Shown piece by piece: positions 42,377-48,050 of a stretch of DNA of 48,050 nt; the stretch's first letter is position 1; each line of letters starts with the position of its first letter. Where the stretch lies: NCBI GenBank assembly GCA_030041275.1, contig JASHOE010000261.1, forward strand, positions 1 to 48,050, in the 5' to 3' direction. The translations under genes were made by a program, and so were the position numbers. The DNA comes from Streptosporangiaceae bacterium. GTDB taxonomy: Bacteria > Actinomycetota > Actinomycetes > Streptosporangiales > Streptosporangiaceae. Below the pieces are notes generated by a model that worked only from the letters and a program-made list of their open reading frames with translations, searched no databases and was not told the DNA's origin.

Positions 42377-44311
42377 GTGCTAGGCCGATCCGGCAGCACG
42401 CGGTCGCTGCGCGAACCCGGCCCCGAGGCATCAGGAGCCCCGCTCGCCAGGTCGGCGGAACCGCACGAGCCCGGGAATGCCGCTAGCTGGGTTCGCAAGA
42501 ATGCGTTGATCATGGTCGGCGTCGTCCTGATCGCGGTGCAAGTCGGCTGGAAGGCGTACCTGCTGTCGCATTTCTACTTCCGCCAGGATGACTTCCAGCT
42601 GATGGACCACGCGCTGTCCAGCGGCTTCAACCTCAGGTACCTGTTCACGATTGGCCCGGAACAACTAGCACCGGCCGGCCGGGCGGTCACCTGGCTCCTG
42701 GTCCGTATCTCGCTGTACGACTGGACGCTGGTGAGCACGATGACCATCGTCCTGCTGGCAGCCGCGAGCGTGGCCATGCTGCGACTGCTCCTCCTGCTCT
42801 TCGGCCGGCGCGTCGGCATCCTCGTACCGCTGACCATCTTCGGTTTCACCCCGCTGACGCTTCCTGGACTGTCGTTCTGGACGACGACGCTGCTCTGGCT
42901 CCCGCTGCAGCTGACGATGATTCTGGCGGTCAGCTCGCACATCCGGTACGTCCGCTCCGGATCCTTCGGCCACGCAATCGCCGCTGCCGCCTGGCTCGGT
43001 GCCGGAATGCTGTTCAACGAGATCGGTGCGCTCGTGCCGTTGCTCGTCTTCGCGCTGACCTCGGCTTACCCGGCCTCAGGTCACTGGCGGCGTAGCGCCG
43101 GCGAGGTGCTGCGGCGGTACCGGCGAGCGTGGGCGATGTACGGAGCTCTCGCGGCTGGATATCTCGTTGTCTTCTTCGTCAGGCTGCCGACCTCGGTCCA
43201 GCAGCCAGCTAGCCCACCGAGTCCCTCGAGTGTGCTGACGTTCGCTTCGACCATGCTTCGGGTCGGCTTCCTTCCGGCCGCGATGGGCGGCCCATGGCAT
43301 TGGCTTGTGCATGGCCGCGACTACGCGTACGCGGCAGAAACCCCCGTGCTGACCCAGGTTTCCTGGGTGCTCGGCGTGCTCATCATCGCTGCGAGCGTCC
43401 GGTATCGGCGGCACGCGCTCCGAGCCTGGGCGATCCTGGCCGGGTGGATCCTGCTAGCCGACCTGCTGCCCGTGGTGGTTTCCCGGCTCACCGAGCTACC
43501 TGCCGCCCAGGTCGGCGCGGACCTGCATTATGTTGCCGACTCGGCACCCGTCCTGGCTGTCTGCGTAGGGCTCGCGTTCTGGCCTGTCATCGGGGAGGAG
43601 CAGCCGTACCGCATGGCCCGGCCACGCGTGCTTCCGCTCGCCATCACCACGCTGACGCTGGTCGGTAGCTTTGTACTGGGCTCGTTCTGGTCCGGGGCCG
43701 CGTATGTCAGCGAGACATCCAGCATGGTGACGCGCTCCTACATAGCCCAGGCGCGGGTAGCACTAGCCCGAGCGCGGCCTGGCACCGTCATCGTCACCAC
43801 GGACACGCCGTCGGACGTGATATTCGCCAGGTTCCTTGGCAGCGCGGCCCAGACGTCGCGAGTGCTTGCGCCACTGGCTCCGAAGGCTTCCAGGACTAGG
43901 TTCATCACCGCTCCGCGAGGAGTCATCAGAGACCTGATGATCTTCAACAACGAGGGCGTGTTGCGCCCGGCGCTCGTCGTCGGCGTGACCAGCGCGCGCC
44001 CCGATGGCAACACTGGTTGCTGGCCGCTGCGGTCGGATCCGACAAGGATCCCGCTCACCGCCAGCCTCTTTGATTTCGGCTGGGTCGTAGAGATTCGGTA
44101 CTCCGGCCCGGCGACCACCGTGCAGGTCCGGTTCGGCACCGAAGCAAGCCAGGCGAGGCTTCCGGCCGGCAGGCACGACGTTTATGTTCCGGTGACTGGC
44201 GAGGGCAGCGTGATTGTGGTGCGACGCCTGACCGCGGGGCCGCCCGCGTGCATCTCGAGCCTGATCGTCGGGCTCATGGAGCCGGCCAAACCCACCGCGC
44301 CGGGCAGCTAG
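42377..44311 (+). CDS. polytopic membrane protein, GT-C glycosyltransferase-like
   Basis: A 644-residue membrane protein with about 10-11 helices spread from residue 45 to 430, and a C-terminal extracytoplasmic domain of about 200 residues rich in beta strands (VQVRFGTEASQARLPAGRHD). The first loop carries FRQDDFQLMDHA, a double-acidic motif in the position where GT-C enzymes bind the metal and lipid-phosphate sugar donor. It may therefore mannosylate or arabinosylate envelope material, but family assignment is tentative. It starts at GTG 42377; no clear ribosome site. A hairpin terminator follows. Confidence 0.75.
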   Translation: MLGRSGSTRSLREPGPEASGAPLARSAEPHEPGNAASWVRKNALIMVGVVLIAVQVGWKAYLLSHFYFRQDDFQLMDHALSSGFNLRYLFTIGPEQLAPAGRAVTWLLVRISLYDWTLVSTMTIVLLAAASVAMLRLLLLLFGRRVGILVPLTIFGFTPLTLPGLSFWTTTLLWLPLQLTMILAVSSHIRYVRSGSFGHAIAAAAWLGAGMLFNEIGALVPLLVFALTSAYPASGHWRRSAGEVLRRYRRAWAMYGALAAGYLVVFFVRLPTSVQQPASPPSPSSVLTFASTMLRVGFLPAAMGGPWHWLVHGRDYAYAAETPVLTQVSWVLGVLIIAASVRYRRHALRAWAILAGWILLADLLPVVVSRLTELPAAQVGADLHYVADSAPVLAVCVGLAFWPVIGEEQPYRMARPRVLPLAITTLTLVGSFVLGSFWSGAAYVSETSSMVTRSYIAQARVALARARPGTVIVTTDTPSDVIFARFLGSAAQTSRVLAPLAPKASRTRFITAPRGVIRDLMIFNNEGVLRPALVVGVTSARPDGNTGCWPLRSDPTRIPLTASLFDFGWVVEIRYSGPATTVQVRFGTEASQARLPAGRHDVYVPVTGEGSVIVVRRLTAGPPACISSLIVGLMEPAKPTAPGS

Positions 44312-44328
44312 CGGTGACAGAAACCATC

Positions 44329-44373
44329 ACATTTGGCGGGCCTGATGTGTCAGCACCCGAACCCGCCGAATGT
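44329..44373 (+). terminator. hairpin after the membrane protein gene
   Basis: ACATTTGGCGGG (44329-44340) pairs with CCCGCCGAATGT (44362-44373) over 12 positions, with one G-U pair and a 21-base loop, 17 bp past the stop. It overlaps the left direct repeat. Confidence 0.55.
44333..44364. repeat. left copy of a 32-bp imperfect direct repeat
   Basis: This copy matches 46763-46794 at 28 of 32 positions, including the exact 14-mer CAGCACCCGAACCC. The two copies bracket DNA with recombinase scraps and VapBC, so they may be the ends or attachment sites of an old integrated element (inference). Confidence 0.55.
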
Positions 44374-44538
44374 ATTGTTCGTGGCGGGCCGGAGATGACG
44401 ATCAGGCCTGTGGCTGTCTGTAAGCGCTAGTGTCCCAGCAGTGGAAATCATGCAATGACCTGCAGGAACTCTGGTGCCGCGTCTGTGCCGCCGTCGTCCT
44501 CCATGGCCGACGCCATTGGGTGGGCTTACTCTCGGGGT

Positions 44539-44886
44539 GTGGCACGAGTCGACCCTGACGACGACGATGTGCTGCGCTTGGTCGTCCAGCACTATCGGTA
44601 CGACCCAGAACGGCACGAGTGGCGCCATGTGACGGTGGCCGCATTCGACGACGAGGAGGAGTTCCTCGCCTGCTTCCACACGGTCAGTACCGAGATCGAA
44701 TGCCGCAAGAGTCGTGGAGAGCCCGTCGATACGCGCGAGCACGCGAGCGGAGCTGTGCTCGAGCCCGGTTATCGCCGACGCGCAGCGAACGGGCACCTCA
44801 TGATGCGGGCACTGCGACATGGCGTCAGGCCCGGGCCCTGGCTGGATGAGTTGGTGCTGCCGTCGAACATGTCCGTTGAGCGCTGA
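44539..44886 (+). CDS. hypothetical protein, acidic, 115 residues
   Basis: A small soluble protein beginning MARVDPDDDDVLRLVV, with a plausible beta-strand/helix pattern (RHEWRHVTVAAFDDEEEFLA) and an Arg-rich C-terminal half. No family is recognised. The GTG at 44539 is preferred because TACTCT lies exactly six bases upstream (leaderless geometry) and the upstream part of the frame (from 44455) is low complexity and lacks a ribosome site. It lies inside the repeat-bounded accessory segment. Confidence 0.6.
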   Translation: MARVDPDDDDVLRLVVQHYRYDPERHEWRHVTVAAFDDEEEFLACFHTVSTEIECRKSRGEPVDTREHASGAVLEPGYRRRAANGHLMMRALRHGVRPGPWLDELVLPSNMSVER

Positions 44887-44975
44887 TCCCATATCAGGCC
44901 GAGGCTGCGGTCGTCCGGCTGATCTACGAGTCCTACTTGCGGGACCGGGTAAGTGGCCGGGCCCTCGCTCACGCA
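44886..44975 (+). pseudogene. serine recombinase fragment
   Basis: Thirty codons read IPYQAEAAVVRLIYESYLRD plus VSGRALAH, which matches the conserved start of the recombinase domain in large serine integrases (EAAVVRRIYELYLxGxxxRAIA). Stops or low-complexity sequence lie on both sides. The rest of 44976-45226 holds no gene I can support; it includes a C/A-rich run near 44980-45010. Confidence 0.45.
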
Positions 44976-45226
44976 CACCCCCCAACCCCCGCAAACAACC
45001 AAACCCCGAACCCTAGACGTGGGTTCAGGGTGTCCTCGATGCCTTGCGACATCACATGGTGGGCCGAACGCATCGCGATGCGAACCAGGATCTTGTCATC
45101 GTCCGTGACCCGCTCCCGGTGCAGCTGGACAGGTCTCGGGCCAGGAAGAAGCTCTGGCGGATCTGGTGCCCACCATCCGACGCTAGGCTGAGCCGCAGCT
45201 TCCGCGGTCCGGCGCTGCTTGTAGGC

Positions 45227-45248
45227 GTAAGACAGTCCGTCTTACACT
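45227..45248 (+). promoter_or_regulatory. vapBC operator and leaderless promoter
   Basis: GTAAGAC-AGTCC-GTCTTAC (45227-45245) is a 7-bp-arm inverted repeat overlapping the -10 element TACACT (45243-45248), which is six bases before the vapB ATG. This is the expected layout for autorepression by a ribbon-helix-helix antitoxin. Confidence 0.7.
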
Positions 45249-45254
45249 GGCGGC

Positions 45255-45488
45255 ATGACCGAGACCATTACTATCCGGACCGACGAAGAGACCGAGCATG
45301 CCCTCGACATCTTGACTGGCGAAGGCATGTCGCGATCCGCGGCTATCCGGCAGGCCGTGATCCAGGCAGCTGAGCGCCGGGAACGTGCCGCGCATTTGCG
45401 CCGCGCGGTTCTGGCGATGGATCTCGGCGAGCCCGATGGCATCAACGTCGCAGCCGAACTGGCACGCGATCGGGACGACGAGCGCTGA
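45255..45488 (+). CDS. vapB: VapB-type ribbon-helix-helix antitoxin
   Basis: A 77-residue CopG/Arc-fold protein: DNA-contacting strand TETITIRTDEETEHALDIL, then helices with GMSRSAAIRQAVIQAAERR, and a flexible C-terminal toxin-binding tail (LGEPDGINVAAELARDRDDE). It would neutralise the adjacent PIN toxin and repress its own promoter through the inverted repeat at 45227-45245. The ATG is leaderless by position. Its stop overlaps the toxin start (TGATG). Confidence 0.92.
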   Translation: MTETITIRTDEETEHALDILTGEGMSRSAAIRQAVIQAAERRERAAHLRRAVLAMDLGEPDGINVAAELARDRDDER

Positions 45489-45880
45489 TGATTTACCTGG
45501 ACTCCGCCGCCGTGGTCAAGCTCGTGCATGCCGAAGCGGAGTCGCCGGCGCTGCGGGCCTGGCTGGGCGAGCGAACAGAAACCGGCTGGGTCAGTTCCGT
45601 CCTGGTGGAGATCGAGTCGATCCGGGCCCTGGTCCGGTACGCGCCGGAAGCGGCAACCCGGCTCCATCCGGTGCTGGATCAGATCGACCTGATCGACCTG
45701 AGTCCCCGCGTCCGCATCCTGGCGCAGACCGTCAGGCCAGTCACGGTTCGTACGCTGGACGCCATCCACCTGGGCACAGCCCTGAGCATCCGGCGCAGCC
45801 TGACCTCATTCGCCACCTACGACAAGCGGCTACTCGACGCAGCGGTCGCCGCAGGATTGCCTGCCGATTCACCGACATGA
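45488..45880 (+). CDS. vapC: VapC-type PIN-domain ribonuclease toxin
   Basis: A 130-residue PIN domain with the acidic metal site: Asp5 (MIYLDSAAVVKL), Glu41 or Glu43 (SSVLVEIESIRA), Asp91 (RTLDAIHLGTAL) and Asp112 (FATYDKRLLDAA). VapC toxins cut tRNA or rRNA when the antitoxin is degraded. It is translationally coupled to vapB. The length and motifs are complete, so it is probably functional. Confidence 0.93.
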   Translation: MIYLDSAAVVKLVHAEAESPALRAWLGERTETGWVSSVLVEIESIRALVRYAPEAATRLHPVLDQIDLIDLSPRVRILAQTVRPVTVRTLDAIHLGTALSIRRSLTSFATYDKRLLDAAVAAGLPADSPT

Positions 45881-46383
45881 TCGTCTCCTGCGATTCGGTC
45901 AATGCCCAGCAAGTGCATGCGAGCACGCAGGCCACGACCCGGTGAACCTAGCGATCCACAACCCGAACCGGTCGCCGAGCGTTCTACTCGACGGCACTGC
46001 GATGTCGATCAAGCCGGTTGCAGGGGCCTCAGCTGAGGTCTGCCAATGTCGCCATGTAACCCGGTACCAGGCGTCGCTACGGTACACAGTGCCCAGGGAG
46101 AGCGCTGCTTGCTGCCGGCCCAAGGCTGGGAGGTTACCGCCAGGCAGGCTTGGACGGCTCCCGCCGCTCACTGGAAAGATCCATTCGTCGTGGCTCCAGC
46201 TAGCGCCCGACAAGTTGGCCCCGGTTGCCATCCGCGACACGCAGCAGGACGCCCCGTGCGGGCTGCCGGAGTGCTGCCAAAGGTACGCCTTCTGGTGTCC
46301 AGGCAGCCTGCCGCGAAGCCGGCTGAGCCGGCGGGTCACAAACCGGCCGCCGTTACCTCGCCCTCTGCCTCTGGCTCGGGGGC

Positions 46384-46492
46384 AGGCCGCGAACAGCGCT
46401 GGCAGCAGTTCGGCGCAGCTCAGCAGGCCGACTATCAGCGATGAGTGACTGAGCTGATAGGCCTGGTAAGGCAGCGCGACAAGGCAGATCAT
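46384..46492 (-). pseudogene. MFS transporter fragment
   Basis: About 36 codons (LVALPYQAYQLSHSSLIVGL and LLSCAELLPALFAA) match the first two membrane helices of DHA3/EntS-type MFS exporters (VALPYQVYxLTxSSLAVGLL). The sequence then degenerates. No other part of the transporter is found. The neighbouring stretch 45881-46383 shows only long random-looking frames on both strands and no gene I can support. Confidence 0.5.
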
Positions 46493-46611
46493 CGAGCCGC
46501 CCGAGTTGGCCGACCGGCGTGATCACCGCCCGGCCCGGCTCACCGTGCTCACCAGCCTGGGTGTGCTGCGGCGGTTCCGGCCGCACCGCGAGACCGGGCC
46601 CGCGCCCTGGC

Positions 46612-46698
46612 ATTACCGCCGCCGCCATCGAAGCCCTCGTCGCCGCAGTCCGCATCACCGCGGACGGACTCATCCCCGTCTTCCGGATCCCAAGCCCC
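46612..46698 (+). pseudogene. C-terminal scrap of a serine recombinase
   Basis: The codons AAIEALVAAVRITADG and LIPVFRIPSP match the usual C-terminal end of actinobacterial large serine recombinases (ALVxxVRITxDxxIPVFRIP). No catalytic domain remains. Together with the fragment at 44886-44975 on the same strand, it suggests one decayed integrase split by about 1.6 kb. Confidence 0.45.
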
Positions 46699-46762
46699 AG
46701 TCGCCGGTCCCCGGCAGCGCAGCAGCCACCGCCTGCGAACCCCGGTTCACACAATGCTGAGG

Positions 46763-46794
46763 TTGGTGGGCCTAACGTGGCAGCACCCGAACCC
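46763..46794. repeat. right copy of a 32-bp imperfect direct repeat
   Basis: The partner of 44333-44364 (28 of 32 identical, same orientation). It follows the recombinase scrap by 65 bp, as an attachment site would follow an integrase gene. The rest of 46795-46976 holds no supported gene. Confidence 0.55.
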
Positions 46795-46976
46795 AGGCTG
46801 GCTCACGGAGGGTCCGGAAATCATGATTCGCCGGGTGCGGAACCACCGCGTTTGATGTCTTTCGGGCCGACTTTCCGCGGACTTGTCATGCACCTCAGGC
46901 GGACCTCCTGTGCACCTCCCCGTGGTATTGGCCAGGTCCAGAGCCCCGGACACTCGCTGGGACGTGACTTTTATGT

Positions 46977-46982
46977 TACGCT
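46977..46982 (+). promoter_or_regulatory. -10 element for leaderless XRE gene
   Basis: TACGCT is followed by seven bases and the ATG at 46990; no ribosome-binding site is present. Confidence 0.5.
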
Positions 46983-46989
46983 TGCTTCC

Positions 46990-47340
46990 ATGGCTAGTCA
47001 CACTGGCGCGGAGAGGTATTTCGAGACTCGCGCGGCGGGCAGCCCAGAGTATCGGGCAGCCCTCGAAGCCGCTCGCTCACGGATCGCCGCCGTCGACGGC
47101 GTGGTCCGGGCCCTGGATGAACGGCGCCGTGTTCTCGGCCTGTCCAAGGCGGAACTGGCTCGGCAGGCCGGCATGCGGCCCGAGGTGGTCCGCCGGCTGC
47201 TGGGCGCTGGCCGGGCCAATCCGACGCTCGCTACCGTGATCTCCCTGGCCCGCGTGATGTCGCTGGACGTCACGATCAGCGGCCCGGGTCCTGCTGATAC
47301 ACCGTCCGGCGCTTCCGGAACTCGTCGGCGTATTGCCTAA
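46990..47340 (+). CDS. XRE-family helix-turn-helix regulator, antitoxin-like
   Basis: A 116-residue protein: N-terminal helices (ASHTGAERYFETRAAGSPEY) and an XRE/HigA-type helix-turn-helix at about 45-100 (LDERRRVLGLSKAELARQAG, VVRRLLGAGRANPTLATVIS). The N-terminal part resembles antitoxins that pair with RelE/HigB or Gp49-type toxins. Its 3' end overlaps by 65 bp the 3' end of a Gp49-like toxin gene on the other strand, an unusual orientation for a pair. The frame is open upstream, but the leaderless promoter fixes the ATG at 46990. Confidence 0.88.
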   Translation: MASHTGAERYFETRAAGSPEYRAALEAARSRIAAVDGVVRALDERRRVLGLSKAELARQAGMRPEVVRRLLGAGRANPTLATVISLARVMSLDVTISGPGPADTPSGASGTRRRIA

Positions 47341-47704
47341 TGCGCCGGTAGTCGCGCGGGCTGGCCGGCGATCGCGCCGGCTTGGTCAGCCCGTCCAGGC
47401 ATACGATTGCCGGGCCGCCGAGATCGTCGGCGTTGCGTTCCAGAAGGCAGAACAGGCGGTGGTTAGCGCCCGCGCCCTGGACGCGGACCTCGTACATCCC
47501 GGCCATGTCGTCATGCATCGCCTCCCACTTACCGCCGCCGGAGAATGCCGGCGGCGGTGCAGCTGCCACGGCCTCGAGCACCGCCTGGATCTCCGCCGCG
47601 ACCTTGTCCGGGAGCGTGTCAAGGAACTCGATCGTGGGAGTCGTCCGACCTGGGTCATCGTCCGCATGACGCTGGAAGAAGTGGATCAGCCATCGTTCAG
47701 GCAC
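47276..47704 (-). CDS. phage-derived Gp49/HigB-like toxin
   Basis: A 142-residue protein with the RelE/HigB-like pattern: EFLDTLPDKVAAEIQAVLEA, KWEAMHDDMAGMYEVRVQGA and the Gp49 hallmark IVCLDGLTKPARSPA, then a basic helical tail (RRIRQYADEFRKRR). Members cleave mRNA on the ribosome. The start is GTG 47704 (overlapping the upstream stop by 8 bp) or GTG 47716. It is co-directional with the partial gene upstream, which may be its antitoxin; the convergent XRE gene is the other candidate. Confidence 0.85.
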   Translation of the reverse strand: MPERWLIHFFQRHADDDPGRTTPTIEFLDTLPDKVAAEIQAVLEAVAAAPPPAFSGGGKWEAMHDDMAGMYEVRVQGAGANHRLFCLLERNADDLGGPAIVCLDGLTKPARSPASPRDYRRIRQYADEFRKRRTVYQQDPGR

Positions 47705-48050
47705 TGACCTCACCACCGGCTAGGCCCTCGACTAGCTGCTCGATCTGAGCGACATCCTTGCCGATGGAGGCGAAGTCCGCCGCTGACAAGGGACGGCCGA
47801 TGGTAACGATGAGCGCGACCTCGCCATCCGGGAAGGGCCAGCGCTGGTCGAGCACCGGCTTGGCACTTCCCCGCGCGGCCTGAGGTCGGACAGCAGCCGG
47901 CGTATCCGCGGCCGAGGCGCCGGCTAGCGGGCTGAGATTATCCGCATCGGATGACCCCGCTTGCGGCCTGGAAAACAAGGTGACCTTGCCGTCCCCGGTC
48001 GTCTCGGCCAGCCCGGCGGCCACCGCGCTTCGCGCGAACGTCTCGCCGAA
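47697..48050 (-). CDS. partial protein, 5' end beyond the window
   Basis: The frame is open through the window edge; 117 codons are visible. It starts within GETFARSAVAAGLAE, continues through a Ser/Ala/Pro-rich linker, and ends with a conserved-looking stretch (EVALIVTIGRPLSAADFASI, then QIEQLVEGLAGGE). I do not recognise it. It overlaps the toxin start by a few bases, so it is in the same operon and might be a companion or antitoxin. There is no helix-turn-helix in the visible part. Confidence 0.6.
   Translation of the reverse strand, partial: FGETFARSAVAAGLAETTGDGKVTLFSRPQAGSSDADNLSPLAGASAADTPAAVRPQAARGSAKPVLDQRWPFPDGEVALIVTIGRPLSAADFASIGKDVAQIEQLVEGLAGGEVSA

Noticed and set aside
45899..46492. 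Overlapping long frames on both strands downstream of vapC
   Set aside because: Only a 36-codon MFS-like scrap is recognisable; the rest lacks protein-like periodicity on either strand.
1..48050. tRNA, rRNA or CRISPR array
   Set aside because: Scanning for T-arm motifs, rRNA signatures and regularly spaced repeats found none.

Overview
The window is about 70% G+C. Its genes mark it as chromosomal DNA of an actinobacterium with a complex, soil-type genome: a linked nrdJ-nrdR-LysM-lexA block, many GTG starts with 4-base stop/start overlaps, several TAnnnT-N6/7-start leaderless promoters, NarL/DesK-type two-component systems, DUF3618, and a YCII/DinB thiol-transferase-like fusion. I cannot name the genus from the sequence. 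I see no tRNA, rRNA, CRISPR array or intact transposase.

Layout. (1) 1-1182: gene-poor DNA with IS-like end repeats and an N-terminally truncated Fic protein flanked by two related palindromes. (2) 1214-6999: DNA-precursor and DNA-damage block. It holds coenzyme-B12 ribonucleotide reductase nrdJ (interrupted by a mini-intein at its active-site Cys), the repressor nrdR with a pair of NrdR boxes, a LysM membrane protein and divergent lexA with an SOS box. (3) 7119-10735: a CbbX-type AAA ATPase broken by three small frameshifts, then leuS. (4) 11412-18912: a 2031-residue enediyne/hglE-like type I polyketide synthase in which most catalytic residues look lost and no carrier domain is visible, followed by a cytochrome P450 behind a TAGAAC/GTTCTA palindrome. 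(5) 19396-22637: pterin dehydratase, then gcvT-gcvH and a PLP aldolase/deaminase. (6) 22651-26691: DUF3618 protein, a remnant, a HAD hydrolase, and an overlapping operon HAD / MBL-fold hydrolase / UBP zinc finger.

(7) 26755-37443: a near-symmetrical locus. A minus-strand operon (ABC ATPase, permease, histidine kinase, response regulator) and a plus-strand series (histidine kinase, response regulator, ABC ATPase, permease) flank two tandemly duplicated PQQ-type beta-propeller lipoproteins. This resembles a cell-envelope sensing and export locus. (8) 37461-44311: methyltransferase, a two-gene operon (phosphotransferase plus a conserved protein) behind a KstR-like operator, an unknown protein, the YCII-DinB fusion and a polytopic GT-C-like membrane protein.

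(9) 44312-48050: accessory DNA. Two imperfect 32-bp direct repeats bracket recombinase and transporter scraps and a VapBC toxin-antitoxin pair. After them come an XRE regulator and a Gp49/HigB-like toxin that converge and overlap at their 3' ends, and a gene running off the edge.

The best candidates for something undescribed are the degenerate PKS-P450 pair and the mirrored two-component/ABC/beta-propeller locus.
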